DNA of 64,000 bases from Lacticaseibacillus thailandensis DSM 22698 = JCM 13996 (GCF_001312865.1 NZ_BBER01000004.1:1-64000), one strand, 5' to 3'; positions 1 to 11,062 are shown, numbered from the stretch's first letter. The notes: a model not told the origin generated them from the sequence alone. Made by a program: numbers and translations.

Positions 1-2349
1 CTTGAAGTACACAATCGTCGCCCCTGAGCCACCTGCATTCGCCGGGGCGTACCCAAAGCGCGCTACGTTACGGTTCTTCTTGAGGTACTCCGTAACCCCG
101 TTGCGGATCGCACCCGTACCTAAACCATGAATAATCGTGACCGTCGGATAATTGGCCAGGAGTGCCGCGTCAATGTACTTATCAAGGTTGGTCATTGCCT
201 CCGCGTACCGTTGTCCACGCAGATCCAGCGTGGTCGACGGGCCACTCCCCGCGCCCTGGACGTGCGTCCGGGCCGTGTGCGGCTGCTCCGTAGCCGGCGT
301 GGCCACCTTTTCCAAGCCAGACTCAGGCACTGCCATCTTCATGATGCCGACCTGCACCTGCCATTCATGGTTACCCTGTTGCTTCAATAGGGTCCCCGTC
401 TGGCCGTACTGCAGCACCTTCACCGTATCGCCAGCGCGTAACGTTGCATGGTTGCGCGCCTTTTTGAGTACCTTATTACGCGCCAACGGCGTATCCTGAT
501 GCAGCTGGTGCAGCCGCGTCTGGGCGTCAATCACTCCCGCGTCATTGACCGTCGCACCGCGCTGCATCTTGCGCAGCGACTTGATGATCTTGTCCGCCTC
601 AGCCTGGGTGTCCGCAACCATCCGGTTAGCTTTGTCCCGGGCGGCCTGCAATTCCTTATCTTGCCGCATCTTCAAATCAGAGTACGCCGCCTGCAGCTGT
701 GAGTGCAGCTTGGTGGCTTCATCCAGTTGCTTTTGCAGGTCCGAATCGGTCATCGCCGCCGCCTGCCGTTCCTTCTCCAGGTCCGCAATCATGTTGTTCA
801 GGTCGTGCTCATCATCACTGATCAGCAGCTTGGCCCGGTCCACAATAGCCTGGTCTAAACCCAGCCGGGTAGAAATTTCAAAGGCGTTACTACGACCCGG
901 AATACCGATCTGCAACCGGTACGTCGGCTGCAACGTGTCCATATCAAACGCCATCGATGCGTTCGTGGTACCAGGGGTGTTGTAACCGTACAATTTCAGC
1001 TCGGGGTAGTGCGTCGTGTCCACCACGTACGCCCCAATGCGCCCAACCTCGTCCAAAATGGAGATGGCCAAGGCCGCCCCTTCCTGGGGGTCGGTCCCTG
1101 CACCCAGTTCGTCAAATAGCGCCAGGCTATCCTTGTCAAGTTCACCGAGAATCGCCACAACGTTGGTCATGTGCGACGAAAAGGTACTGAGATTCTGTTC
1201 AATTGACTGCTCGTCACCGATGTCCGCAAAGACGTTACTGAAAACCTTCACCGTGCTGTGTTCAGCGGCCGGGATAAATAATCCCGCCTGCGCCATCAGG
1301 GACAGGAGCCCCAAAGTCTTCAGGGTAACGGTCTTCCCGCCAGTGTTGGGCCCGGTAATAACAATACTCTGATAGTCACCACCCAGCGTAATGTCGTTCG
1401 GCACGACTTTGTCCGCATCAATCAGTGGGTGTCGCGCCTGCCGCAAGTCCACAATGCCTTCATCGCTAATCGTGGGCTCCGTGGCCTTGATTAACGCAGC
1501 GTACTTCGCCTTAGCGTTGATGAGGTCCAAATGGCCCAACACGCTGGCATCAGCGCGTAAGCCGTCCGTCTCCGGCGCCACCTTAGCCGTTAAGTCAGTC
1601 AGAACGCGCATAACCTCTTGGCGTTCTGCCACCTGGGTTTCACGCATCCGGTTGTTCAAGTCCACAACTGCTTGCGGTTCAATGAACAACGTTTGGCCGG
1701 TGGCGCTTTGATCATGCACCACCCCACCAAAGCGACTGCGGTTCTCCGCTTTGACCGGAATCACGTACCGGTCATCACGAATCGTGATGATGGGCTCGCT
1801 GAGGTACTGCGCCGAATTACCACGGGTGTAGCCTCCATGCGTTCGCGAATATCGCGTTCCATGGCTTGCATTCGCCGCCGAATTCCGTGTAACTCCGGGC
1901 TGGCCTCGTCGGTTACATTACCATCTTCATCGATGGCCTGTTGCAAGTCACGCAACAATCCCGGCAATAACGTGAGTTGTTCCTGCATCTGATAGACACG
2001 ACGTAACTCCACGTTTTCCCGTAAATCCGTCAAAAAAATCATCTAACGCCGTCACCGTTCGCAGCACGCGCACGATGCCAGCAAATTCGGAGCCGTCAAG
2101 GACGCCCCCAATTTCGGCGCGCTTTAACGCCGTCGTAATATCCGGGACGGCCGCGACCGGGAGGCCACCACGGAGCCGTAAAATGGTCGCCCCATCAGCG
2201 GTTTCGTCGAGGCGTTGTTGCACCTTGGCGGGATCACTACTGGGACGCATCCGTCCGGCTAGCTTTTGCCCAAGGGCAGTGACGGCCTCGGCCCGCACGG
2301 CTTCCTGGATGCGGTCAAATTCCAGTTGTCCTAATATTTTGTGCTTCAT
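1..2349 (-). CDS. mutS2: MutS2 family endonuclease/ATPase (frameshifted, final codons outside window)
   Basis: MutS2 is an ATPase-nuclease that acts on branched DNA and on collided or stalled ribosomes; it suppresses recombination rather than doing mismatch repair. Visible in order on the minus strand: the N-terminal KILGQLEFDRIQ segment, the core with ARHPLID and VVPND, a Walker A GPNTGGKTVTL near 1325-1360, a Walker B-region LALFDELGAGTD near 1085-1120, and a C-terminal Smr domain with HGLGTGAIR, ending GGSGATIVYFK at base 1. Only the stop lies outside the window. Two frameshifts break the reading: an A7 run at 2032-2038 that must be six, and one missing base near 1825. From 1826 to 1 the frame is open. 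It follows cvpA closely, the usual Bacillota order. Confidence 0.93.
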
Positions 2350-2386
2350 TACAAAACCTTTCTCTTCGTTAAACCATTAAATAATG

Positions 2387-2925
2387 TCATTGACCGATCC
2401 ACCAACTGTGGAGCAACCACGAGAAAATTGGTGTGTGCGGCACCATGACTTTGGCCAGTAAGGAATGGCCCAGCGCGGCCTGCAAACCGTCAACCGGCAC
2501 CATGGCCGCCAAGTACAGTACCATCACTACAAACAAGTAGGCGCCCACGCCGCCGAGAATGCCACCAATCCAGTGGCTACGCTTAGCTGACATTGGGTAA
2601 TAAGCCAAATCTTGTACTAACAAGCAGGCAATACGCACCAACACCCAGCCAATCGCAAACACGAACATGAACGAAAAGGCTAGGTAGAACTTATCGTCCA
2701 GCCGGAGCCTAGTGCCTGGCTAAAGAAAGCAAAGTGGCTCGACATGGTCGCTGACGGGTACGGAATCCACAACTCGAAGGCCGGCTTAAATACCCCCGCT
2801 AATAGTTTGGCCAGTAGGAAAACCACCACGTAACCAATAAACATTACACCCTGGAGCATGGCCCCCTTGCGTGCGCCAGCATAAACGCTGTACGCGATAA
2901 ACAGTAAAATTATCAGTGTTAACAT
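2387..2925 (-). CDS. cvpA: CvpA family membrane protein (frameshifted)
   Basis: CvpA-type protein, named for colicin V production, a small multi-span inner membrane protein whose exact role in Gram-positives is unclear. The start MLTLIILLFIAYSVYAGARKG at 2925 follows GGGGAAA. Hydrophobic segments cover residues 1-20, 25-45 (FIGYVVVFLLAKLLAG), and two or three more in the second half (FMFVFAIGWVLVRIACLL; GILGGVGAYLFVVMVLYLA). One base is missing near 2700; restoring it joins GSGW to DDKFYLAFSF and gives about 179 residues, normal for the family. It lies 37 bases upstream of mutS2 on the same strand, so the two are probably co-transcribed. Confidence 0.85.
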
Positions 2926-3136
2926 ATTTTCCCCATCCGTGATTGCCCGCAGGCATATAATATCGTTCCTAATTCTACCACACCGCCACGGGGTGCCTAT
3001 GCAAAAGTGCGTGGTTAGTGCGCTGGGACGCTCCGGTTTGATGAAACTTCTGGGTGTTAGTACGGAACCCCCAGCTACCCGGGACATGCTAGCCACGCAG
3101 CGATGACAACCACACAAAACTGTACAGACAGACAAA

Positions 3137-3162
3137 GGCCGGAACGCGTTTGCGCTCCGGCC
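3137..3162 (-). terminator. Putative terminator after the ireB-ruvX-DUF1292 operon
   Basis: A stem of GGCCGGA/TCCGGCC (3137-3143 with 3156-3162) with a short inner CGC/GCG pairing lies just beyond the DUF1292 stop. On the minus strand it is followed by TTTGTCTG, only a moderate U-tract, so this is a likely but not strong intrinsic terminator. Confidence 0.55.
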
Positions 3163-3180
3163 CGGTTAGTCGACAGACTA

Positions 3181-3496
3181 CTACATGTCTTCATCAGCCA
3201 AGAAGGTGTTTAAAACCTCCTCGACCATGTTCCATTCGTCATCATCTTCGATGGGGAACAGGTCACCGGCACTGGCATCCCCGTTCTCATCTGGTGTGAA
3301 GGAAAACGCCTCAATCTGGACGTCATCGTCATCGTCGTCGATGCCTTCTGGGTACAGCAATACGTAGCTCTTCCCATAATCATCAGAATCAAACGTGAAC
3401 AGCACGTTGTACAATTCTTCATTACCATTGTCATCAATCAGCGTAATCTGCTGGTCGTCCGCGCCTGGGCGAATGTCGTCTTTTTTTATCTGCCAT
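3181..3496 (-). CDS. DUF1292 family protein, YrzB-like (frameshifted)
   Basis: Small acidic DUF1292 protein of unknown function, typically encoded after ruvX. The conserved body ELYNVLFTFDSDDYGKSYVLL is in one frame. The true N-terminus (MADKK then DDIRPGADDQQITLIDD) is in another, beginning at the ATG at 3496. The switch is a T7 run at 3481-3487 (A7 on the coding strand) that must be six. With that correction the protein is about 104 residues. The C-terminal half is strongly acidic (DDDDDD, EDDDEW). It is the third gene of the ireB-ruvX-DUF1292 operon and is followed by a hairpin. Confidence 0.85.
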
Positions 3497-3519
3497 TGTG
3501 GCCTCCATTCCGGCGTAAG

Positions 3520-3957
3520 CTAATCCTGTTGGGTTAACTTACCCCGTGCGTCAAGATAGTTCTGCAAAATAAATTGTGCCGCCATCTTGTCGATAACTTG
3601 CTTCTGTTCACGACGCGACACATCCGCCTCGTCGATCAACACCCGGTAAGCCGAAACTGTAGTCAAGCGCTCGTCGATAAAATCAACTGGTAGGTGAAAC
3701 TTCTTGACCAACCGTTCCGCGTACGCCTTGGTCTGCGTGACCCGCGGGCCTGCGGTATTGTTCATGTTTTTGGGTAGTCCCAGCACAAAGCCGTCCGGCT
3801 GATACTTAGCCACCAGCTGTTTGAGCCGCCCCATGCCCAAATTACCGTGTTCCTCGTCGATGGGAATGATCTCTAACCCTTGGGCCGTCCAGCCCAACAG
3901 ATCGGATACCGCTACCCCCACCGTTTTAGAACCGACATCTAAACCGAGTAACCGCAT
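3520..3957 (-). CDS. ruvX: Putative pre-16S rRNA nuclease / Holliday junction resolvase YqgF
   Basis: YqgF/RuvX is an RNase H-fold nuclease used in maturation of the 16S rRNA 5' end and proposed earlier as a Holliday junction resolvase. The 145 residues are full family length. Diagnostic parts: [19 protein letters not shown] at the N-terminus with the first catalytic Asp, [11 protein letters not shown] in the centre, [10 protein letters not shown] with the second acidic residue, and [13 protein letters not shown] near the end. The ATG at 3957 overlaps the TAA of ireB by one base (TAATG), indicating translational coupling. The frame is intact. Confidence 0.96.
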   Translation of the reverse strand: MRLLGLDVGSKTVGVAVSDLLGWTAQGLEIIPIDEEHGNLGMGRLKQLVAKYQPDGFVLGLPKNMNNTAGPRVTQTKAYAERLVKKFHLPVDFIDERLTTVSAYRVLIDEADVSRREQKQVIDKMAAQFILQNYLDARGKLTQQD

Positions 3958-4214
3958 TATTTCTCCTTACCCAGGTAGTGACGGACTAACTCTTCAATAA
4001 TCTCATCGCGTTCATGCTTACGAATCAAGTTCCGAGCGTCATTGTAGCGAGGAATATAGGCCGGGTCCCCCGAAAGCAGGTAGCCCACAATCTGATTAAT
4101 CGGGTCGTAACCCTGTGCTTCCAGCGCATCGTAGACCGTCTTTAATGTGTCCTCGACGTTCTTCGGGTGGTTGTCCCGGAAGTTGAAGTGAACCGTTTCG
4201 TCTAATGAACTCAT
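3957..4214 (-). CDS. ireB: IreB family regulatory phosphoprotein
   Basis: IreB (UPF0297) is a small protein phosphorylated by the IreK/PrkC Ser/Thr kinase; in Enterococcus it negatively regulates cephalosporin resistance. The 85 residues from [12 protein letters not shown] are nearly the whole family domain, including [20 protein letters not shown] and [15 protein letters not shown], with [15 protein letters not shown] at the end. I choose the ATG at 4214 over the GTG at 4223 because AGAGGTG sits about six bases ahead of it. The usual phosphoacceptor threonine is near the N-terminus (DETVHF). It heads the ruvX operon. Confidence 0.94.
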   Translation of the reverse strand: MSSLDETVHFNFRDNHPKNVEDTLKTVYDALEAQGYDPINQIVGYLLSGDPAYIPRYNDARNLIRKHERDEIIEELVRHYLGKEK

Positions 4215-4321
4215 ACCCAACACCTCTATTCGTTTCGTCTAACCCAATTCTACTTGATGGTTTGCCAAAGTACAAACCCTTTGCGCCAAAAAGTTTAGCG
4301 TTTTCAATCGCAACAGGTCAA

Positions 4322-6961
4322 CTATTTGGCCGCAAGCCAATCATGCGCCTGCTTCAGTGCATCATCGATTCCCGCCGGCTTTTTCCCACCAGCTTGGGCC
4401 ATATCGGGACGACCACCGCCGCCACCACCAACAGCCGGCGCAATGGCCTTAATCAGTCACCAGCTTCACGCCTTGGGCAATGGCGTCCTTGCTGGCCGCA
4501 GCCAGCAGGTTAACCTTTCCGCCAACCGTTGTGGCCAAAACCAGTACGTCGGAGCTACCCTTATCGTGCCACTGGTCGCCCAGCTCGCGCAGTTCCTTCA
4601 TGCCCGCGACCTTCACGGCTTGAGCAATGATGGTGAAGTTGCCCGCCTGGTCGACCCGGTCAAAGATACCAGCGGCTGCTTGGCTGGCCAACTTACTCTG
4701 CAGGGATTCGATCTGCTTTTGCGCATCCTTGAGTTCCTGCTGCAAAGCGGACACTTTAGCAACCGTATCTCCATCCTTGGTGACTTTCAGTTGGTTGTTA
4801 ATGGCACCCAACTGGTCAGCCTGGTGGGTCAGGTACTCAAACGCTTCTTTGGACGTGACCGCCTCCACCCGGCGGGTACCGGCACCGATGCCGCTTTCGC
4901 TGGTGATCTTAAACAGCCCCAACTCGGCGGTGTTCTGCGGGTGCGTCCCACCGTCAAATTCCTGGTTAAAGTCACCGATGGAAACGACCCGGACCACATC
5001 ACCGTACTTATTATCAAAGACGGCAATGGCACCGAGTTTCTTCGCTTCCTCAATCGGCATTTGCTTGGCCGTAATTGGCAGGGCCCGCCAGATCTGTTCG
5101 TTGACCATCCGCTCAACCTGCCGCAACTGGTCCTGGGTCACTTCGCCAAAGTTGGTGAAGTCAAAGCGCAGGTAGTTAGGCTCCACCAGGGAACCGGCCT
5201 GGTGGGTGTGCTCACCCAACACGTTACGTAACGACTGGTCCAACAGGTGGGTCGCCGTGTGGTTTAGTGACACCTTGTGGCGTCGCTGGGTATCGACAGC
5301 CAACGTGTAACTGGCCCCCTGACGCAATTCACCCTCAACACGCACCCGGTGCAAGTTCTGCCCGTTCGGCGCGTGCTGAACGTCAGTAACACGACCAACT
5401 TCATTACCCTGGCGTCGCTGATGGTCCCCCAGTCGGCGACCTGGCCCCCCATTTCGGCGTAGAACGGCGTCTTATCAAAGACTAACTGGGCCACCCCAGA
5501 ACCAACCACCTTCACGGCCTGGTCATCCTGGATAATATCCGTCAGTACCGCGTTGTCTTCGTGCACGCTAGTCCAACCGGTAAAGTGGGAATCAGTCTTG
5601 ATGTCCATCAGTACCGTATCCTGGCTACCCATAGACTGGGCGTTACTCCGGGCCTTCCGGGCACGCTCCCGCTGCGCCTCCATGTTGGCCTTGAACCCAT
5701 CCATGTCGACCGTCAAGCCGTTATCCGCCGCGATTTCACCCGTCATTTCTACGGGGAAACCATAGGTATCAAATAGCAAGAACGCGTCATCGCCACTGAT
5801 CTGCTTACCGTGCGCAGCTTTGACTTTGGCCATCACACCGTCCAGCATGTTGATGCCGGCATCCAAACTCTGACGGAAACGGGCTTCCTCCGACCGGATC
5901 ACTTTCTGAATGAAGTCCTTGTTCTGCAATACTTCCGGGTAGTACGACTGCATGATTTTACCCACCGTTGGTACCAGTAGGTACAGGAAGTCGTGGTCAA
6001 TGCCCAACCGCTTGCCGTTCACCACGGCGCGGCGAATCAACCGCCGGAGCACGTAGCCACGACCTTCATTACTTGGCAACGCCCCGTCACCAATCGCAAA
6101 GGTGACCGCCCGGGCATGGTCCGCAATAATCTTGAACGCCACGTCGTCCGTAGCGTTAGCGCCGTAGTGTTTACCAGCAGACAACTCCTCCGTCTGCTTG
6201 ATCAACGGCAAGAACAAGTCGGTTTCAAAGTTGGTCGGTGCGTTTTGCACCACGGACACAACCCGTTCCAGACCCATCCCCGTATCAATGTTCTTGTGGG
6301 GCTGGTCCACGATGCGACCGTCTGGTAAGTGGTTGAATTGAGAGAAGACGATGTTCCAAATTTCCAGGTAGCGTTCGTTTTCCCCACCAGGATAGTTTTC
6401 GGGGTCATCCTCGGACACGTTATTTAAGCTCTGTCCACGGTCGTAGAAAACTTCGGAATCGGGGCCACACGGACCACCACCAATATCCCAGAAGTTGTCT
6501 TCAACTTTGTAAATGTGGTCGGCAGGCACACCCGCCTTTTCCCACAGTTCGAGGGCATCAGTATCCTTAGGGTAAACCGTGATGTACAGCTTATCCTTGT
6601 CTAGTCCCAGCCATTTGTCGCTGGTCAAAAATTCCCACGCCCACGGGATGACTTCCTTCTTGAAGTAATCGCCCACGGAAAAGTTACCGAGCATTTCAAA
6701 GAACGTGTGGTGCCGGGCGGTTTTACCGACGTTTTCAATATCGTTGGTGCGAATAGACTTTTGCGCGTTGACGATCCGTGGGTTGGCCGGGATCACGGAC
6801 CCGTCAAAGTATTTCTTCAGCGTGGCAACCCCGGAGTTGATCCACAGCAAGGTAGGATCATCCTTGGGGATCAGGCTCGCACTGGGCTCCACGTCGTGCC
6901 CCTTACTCTTAAAGAAATCAAGGAACATTTGCCGTACTTGTGCACTACTGAGTTGCTTCAT
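4322..6961 (-). CDS. alaS: Alanyl-tRNA synthetase (frameshifted)
   Basis: Class II synthetase charging tRNA-Ala, with an editing domain. The start [22 protein letters not shown] at 6961 follows AGGAGAG. The catalytic domain contains [15 protein letters not shown] and [15 protein letters not shown]. The editing domain contains [12 protein letters not shown], the HxxxH metal motif, and a GGTHPQNT segment supplying further ligands. The C-terminal glycine-rich domain ([17 protein letters not shown]) is intact only after frame correction. Missing bases lie near 5409 and near 4455-4465 (two bases). Corrected length is about 880 residues, normal. Expression is under a T-box and a consensus promoter. 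The gene is essential, so the frameshifts are almost certainly sequence errors. Confidence 0.96.
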
Positions 6962-7037
6962 GACTACTCTCCTGTCCCGCCGGCCTTTCTGGTCGACGTG
7001 CCGTATTGATATTACCCATTGCCAGCTGATTGGCAAC

Positions 7038-7229
7038 AAAAAAAACATCCTTACAAATCCGAGGACGCCTACGCGCGGTACCACCTCGGTTGCAACGATG
7101 TTGTCGTTAACCACTTCATTAATTGATTATATTCAGCTCGCATCAGGGAGCACCACGGCGACGGGCTCGGGTCTTCGCAGTTACCGACCCTTCCTGAATG
7201 GGCACCATTCGTCCGTGGCATATCCTAAC
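7038..7229 (-). promoter_or_regulatory. T-box leader of alaS
   Basis: The minus-strand leader carries the canonical T-box core GGTGGTACCGCG at 7085-7074. This lies inside a terminator/antiterminator switch: CCGAGG and CATCGTTG on one side (7084-7100), CCTCGG and GGATG on the other, then eight T (7045-7038). T-boxes bind uncharged tRNA and antiterminate. A GCT triplet at 7137-7135, within GCGAGCTGAA, is a candidate alanine specifier, though stem I is not clear enough to prove it. Confidence 0.88.
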
Positions 7230-7235
7230 TGTTTC

Positions 7236-7264
7236 ATTATAGTGACGCTATGGGGGCGTGTCAA
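7236..7264 (-). promoter_or_regulatory. Sigma-A promoter of alaS
   Basis: Perfect consensus on the minus strand: TTGACA (7264-7259), 17-base spacer, TATAAT (7241-7236). Transcription would start near 7229, at the front of the T-box leader. It lies only about ten bases beyond the cshB stop. Confidence 0.92.
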
Positions 7265-7273
7265 CGCTGGCTA

Positions 7274-8633
7274 CTATGCCTTGTCCAAACCCTTGGCCTT
7301 ATTCTTACGTTTAGCGTTCCGCCGAGCGTTACGCTTCTCTACCCGGTTGTTGAACCACGCTTCCTTCTCAGCCGCCTTGCGCACCTTCTTCTTGTAGCCA
7401 GGCATATGCTTCTTCTGCTCCTTCTTGAGCATGCCGTAGATGTTGCCAGAGAGCCGTTCGTTCTTCTTGGTGCGGGTAGCGCGCCGGTTCCACTCACGCC
7501 CGGGGACGATTTCACCCCGGACGATGGCTTTGGGTTCAAAGTGGATGCCCATGTGTTCCAGTTCGGCCAACTTGTGTTCTTCACCCGGTTTGTACAGCGT
7601 GATCGCAATCCCGCTCATCCCGTTACGTCCAGTCCGGCCAACGCGGTGAATGAAGAATTCATTGTCGGTCGGAATTTCGGCGTTGATGACGTGGGACACA
7701 CCCTCAATATCAATACCACGGGCGGCCAAGTCCGTTGCTACCACAAACTGGTACTTCTGCTGGGCAACGGCCTTCATCACCCGCCGCCGCTCGCGGGGTT
7801 CAACGCCACCATGGATCTTGGCGGCCTTGATTCCTTGCGCCTTCAAGAACGCGTGAATTTCGTCCACCCGCTCCTTGGTGTTGGCAAAGATCAGGACCAA
7901 GTATGGTTCGCCAATTGTGAGCAACTGGTAAATGATCCGGTTGGGATCCTGACCCTTAGTACTGATCACCCAGTTGGACACAGAATCGGCAATTACCGTC
8001 TTGGGCTTCAACTCGATCATCAATGGATTGTGCATATATTTTTTTCAGGAATGGCTGTAGCTTTTGCGGAATCGTCGCCGAGAACACCATCATCTGGAGG
8101 TGTTCCGGGAAGGTACCCGCAATCTGGTCCACCACGTTCAAAAAGCCCATGTCCAAGGTCATGTCGGCTTCGTCCACAACGAACGTCTTGACCGTAAAGC
8201 CGGTCAACGCGCCGCTACGCAAGAGGTCCAAAATCCGGCCAGGCGTCCCGATTGCGAGGTGCACCGCGTGGTGTTCGAGTTTACGCAACTGCTTCTGCTT
8301 GTCGGTCCCACCGACAAACCGGCCGACCCGTACTGGACTGTCGTCCGCCAGTAGGTCCGTGGCCGTCTTGTAAATCTGGTTAGCCAGCTCCCGACTTGGC
8401 GCCGTGATCACAGCCTGTAGGGTATCTTCATCGGAATCAATGTTGTTGAGGATAGGCAACAAGAACGCCAACGTCTTGCCAGACCCGGTCTGGGATTGAC
8501 CCACAATGGACTTACCCCGCAACGCCTTCGGAATCACTTGCTCCTGAATCGGCGTTGGTTGCACAAAACCATCCCGGTTCAGTGCGGCAATCAAATCATC
8601 TTTGATTGCGTATTGTTGAAATTTGTTTTCCAT
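7274..8633 (-). CDS. cshB: DEAD-box RNA helicase, CshB-like (frameshifted)
   Basis: ATP-dependent RNA helicase of the cold-shock/ribosome-assembly type. From the start MENKFQQYAIKDDLIAALN at 8633: Q-motif QPTPIQEQVIP, motif I SQTGSGKT, TPGR, motif II in the variant form DEAD (VVDEADMTLDMGF), SAT, then in the second frame IIYQLLTIGEPYLVLIFANT, VATDLAARGIDIEGV and HRVGRTGRNG. The C-terminus is a Lys/Arg-rich tail. The break is a T7 run at 8039-8045 that must be six, joining PFLKK to YMHNPLMIELK. About 452 residues, matching CshB. The stop of nrnA is three bases upstream of this ATG, so the pair is an operon. Confidence 0.92.
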
Positions 8634-8636
8634 GCA

Positions 8637-9608
8637 TTACTCACTTTCTGATGGTGCCTTGGGCGTTGCCGCCAGCAAGGCATCCAGTTCGTCATAAATC
8701 TGGTCAATTTCGGCCCGGTCGGCGGCTTTGGCCCCACTAGCCAGTGGGTGGCCACCCCCATTGTGGGCCCGCGCGATGTCGTTGATCACGGCACCCTTGG
8801 AGCGCAGACTAACGCGGTAGTTACCTTCGGGTTGTTCAGTACACATGGCCCAAGCCCGGACTTCGTTCAAGCGGCCGGCAGAACCAACGGCAGCCTGATA
8901 CTGATCCGCAGCAATACCCAGGTGCTGCAGGTCGGCCTGACTGATGACCACCACGGCGGCGCCATGCGCACTGATGCGCATGTGCTGCTCATCAATGGCT
9001 AATCCCTGTAACCTGGCTTGGCCTAGCGTGACTTCATTCATCTTTTGGTTCACCGCGGATGGGTCAAAGTCGAAGCCATACAATAATGCTACGTCCCGCA
9101 ACGTGTGGGCGGTGGTGTTGTTGTACATAAACCGGCCAGTGTCCCCAACAATGCCGGCGTATAGCAAGCGGGCCGCGGTATTGTCCAACTTGAGTTGCCC
9201 GTCACCGTGCGTGACTAGGTCCACCAATAACTCACTCGTACTGGAGGCGTCTGGTGCCACCCAGGCCAAGTCACCATAGGGATCGTCATTGGGATGATGA
9301 TCAATTTTGATCAGCTGCTTGCCCTGGTTAAAGCGGTCGTCATCGATGCGCGGCGTATCCGCAGTGTCGACCACGATCACCAGTGCGTTCTGGTAATCGG
9401 CATCCTCGACATGGTCCATGGTTGCCAACCACGCCAAACTGGGACTGTCAGCCCCCGTCACCTGGACCCGCTTGTCGGGAAAGCTAGCCTTGATAATGGC
9501 CGCCAACCCACACTGGGAACCAAAAGCGTCCGGATCAGGCCGCTGGTGGCGATGGATAATAACGTGGTCTGCAGCCGCAATGGCCGCAACAATATCTTCT
9601 TGAATCAT
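8637..9608 (-). CDS. nrnA: DHH phosphoesterase, NrnA-like oligoribonuclease/pAp phosphatase
   Basis: DHH/DHHA1 phosphoesterase of the NrnA type, which degrades nanoRNA and 3'-phosphoadenosine 5'-phosphate. The start MIQEDIVAAIAAADHVIIHRH at 9608 follows GGAGG; an upstream in-frame extension to 9722 lacks a site. Metal-binding motifs are visible: RPDPDAFGSQ near residues 23-32, VVDTAD, and DHH in IKIDHHPNDDP. The C-terminal DHHA1 domain has the substrate-binding NGGGHPLASGAK. The length of 323 residues is typical. The frame is intact and it is tightly coupled to cshB, suggesting joint RNA turnover. Confidence 0.92.
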   Translation of the reverse strand: MIQEDIVAAIAAADHVIIHRHQRPDPDAFGSQCGLAAIIKASFPDKRVQVTGADSPSLAWLATMDHVEDADYQNALVIVVDTADTPRIDDDRFNQGKQLIKIDHHPNDDPYGDLAWVAPDASSTSELLVDLVTHGDGQLKLDNTAARLLYAGIVGDTGRFMYNNTTAHTLRDVALLYGFDFDPSAVNQKMNEVTLGQARLQGLAIDEQHMRISAHGAAVVVISQADLQHLGIAADQYQAAVGSAGRLNEVRAWAMCTEQPEGNYRVSLRSKGAVINDIARAHNGGGHPLASGAKAADRAEIDQIYDELDALLAATPKAPSESE

Positions 9609-9735
9609 GATTGCCTCCGTACTCGTAAATTCACCACCTATGATTATACCATGCCCGCCGTGACGCCGCTCGTTTAGCGAATTATGGGCGGTTTCCGACT
9701 CACTAGTTATACCAGTAGCCATAAATCACTCACCA

Positions 9736-10848
9736 CTAATGCAACGGTAAATCAACATTTTCAAACGACAACGGTGCCAGGCCCGTCACGGTAATCCCCA
9801 CTAATCGCAATGACGCGCTGGTGTCAGTTTCTTCATTATAAAGTGTCCAGGCTGCCGCTAGGATGTCGTCAGCCTCCACGAAGTAACGTTCACGGGTGGT
9901 GCGCCGTGTCTGCGTATTGAAATCGACGTCGCGCACTTTCAACACAACCGTCGTTCCGTGCCGTTGCTTCTGGCGTAGCGTGGCACTCACCTTAGCTGCC
10001 AGCATCGTCAACTCCTGGCGTACCGCCGCCGCACTTTGTAACGGTGGGTTGTAGGTCCGCTCCTTGCCGATGGACTTCCGCTCTTTGACCTCGATGGGGT
10101 GGTTATCAATACCCCGAGCGTGCAGTGCCAACATGAAGCCAGCTTTACCTAACTCCCGCTGCAACATACCGGGATCCGCTGCCAACAAATCAGCGCCGTT
10201 CTCAATACCCAATGCCTCCAACCGCGGCAACGTCTTCTTGCCAACACCGCGGAACTTCCCAATCGGTTGCGGGGCCAAAAAGGCTTGCGCCATTCCCGGA
10301 GTAACGACCGTCCGCCCACCGGGCTTATTGAATTCCGACGCCATCTTGGCTAAAAACCGATTGTACGACACGCCAATAGCGCATGTAAGCCGCGTTTCAC
10401 GCTCAATGGTCTGCTGCAACCACAAGGCCAAGGCGATGGTTGTCGGAAAGCGATGGTTATCCGTCACGTCGAGGTAAGCTTCGTCGAGGGCAATGGGTTC
10501 GATCCGGTCGGTGACCTGGTGGAAAATAGCATGGATCTGGTCGGACACCGCCCGGTATTTTTCAAAGTCGGGGTCCTTAAACACCAACAAACGGCGTGGT
10601 ACTTTACGCACCGCTTCAATGGCGGGCATGGCCGAGTTGACCCCATACTGGCGCGCCACATAATTGGCCGTGGTGATGACCCCTTTGCCCCCTGTTTGCC
10701 GGGGGTCATGGGCAATCACCAGTGCACGGCTACGCAAAGACGGATCATCACGCATTTCGATGGACGCGTAGAAGGCGTCCATGTCGACGTGAATAATTTT
10801 GCGACTCGTATCGTTGGGTATTTGTAACCGAAATAATGGCGCCAACAT
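9736..10848 (-). CDS. dinB: DNA polymerase IV (Y family)
   Basis: Error-prone translesion polymerase. The start at 10848 (MLAPLFRLQIPNDTSRKI) follows AGGGAGG six bases upstream. Catalytic parts: HVDMDAFYASIE with the first metal Asp, then IALDEAYLDVTD with the second acidic pair, IGVSYNRFLAKMASEFNKPGG, and the helix-hairpin-helix segment FRGVGKKTLPRLEALGI. The little-finger domain follows. At 370 residues the protein is complete. It ends QPIGK-type thumb through LSFENVDLPLH, without a clear clamp-binding QLxLF motif. An SOS-box-like site lies just upstream, so damage induction by LexA is likely. Confidence 0.95.
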   Translation of the reverse strand: MLAPLFRLQIPNDTSRKIIHVDMDAFYASIEMRDDPSLRSRALVIAHDPRQTGGKGVITTANYVARQYGVNSAMPAIEAVRKVPRRLLVFKDPDFEKYRAVSDQIHAIFHQVTDRIEPIALDEAYLDVTDNHRFPTTIALALWLQQTIERETRLTCAIGVSYNRFLAKMASEFNKPGGRTVVTPGMAQAFLAPQPIGKFRGVGKKTLPRLEALGIENGADLLAADPGMLQRELGKAGFMLALHARGIDNHPIEVKERKSIGKERTYNPPLQSAAAVRQELTMLAAKVSATLRQKQRHGTTVVLKVRDVDFNTQTRRTTRERYFVEADDILAAAWTLYNEETDTSASLRLVGITVTGLAPLSFENVDLPLH

Positions 10849-10863
10849 GCACACCTCCCTTAC

Positions 10864-10877
10864 CGAACATATTTTCG
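10864..10877 (-). promoter_or_regulatory. Candidate LexA (SOS) box of dinB
   Basis: On the minus strand CGAAAATATGTTCG matches the Gram-positive LexA consensus CGAAC-N4-GTTCG at nine of ten fixed positions. It lies 16 bases upstream of the dinB ATG and would overlap a weak -10. LexA control of dinB homologues is established; binding here is inferred. Confidence 0.65.
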
Positions 10878-10994
10878 CACATGTCCCCGACACTGGCAAT
10901 TACCGCCCGCTGTTCCTGGGCAATACTAGCACCAGTCAAGGGCTTGTCCCGTATCGGCATACCTGCTCGAGCAAACTACCATGGGCGCCTAAAC

Positions 10995-11021
10995 ACAAAA
11001 AAAAGCGCCGCTAACGACGCT
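10995..11021 (-). terminator. Rho-independent terminator of the amino-acid transporter gene
   Basis: Minus strand stem AGCGTCG/CGGCGCT (11021-11015 with 11010-11004), loop TTAG, followed by eight T (11004-10997). Clear intrinsic terminator downstream of the transporter stop at 11063. Confidence 0.9.
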
Positions 11022-11062
11022 CATTCGATACTATGCCAAACTATGCCAACATCACGCACGCT

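Noticed and set aside
4326-5231. Long antisense open frame of 301 codons opposite alaS
   Set aside because: It is a mirror of the GC-rich alaS coding frame with no domain, no ribosome site and low-complexity composition.
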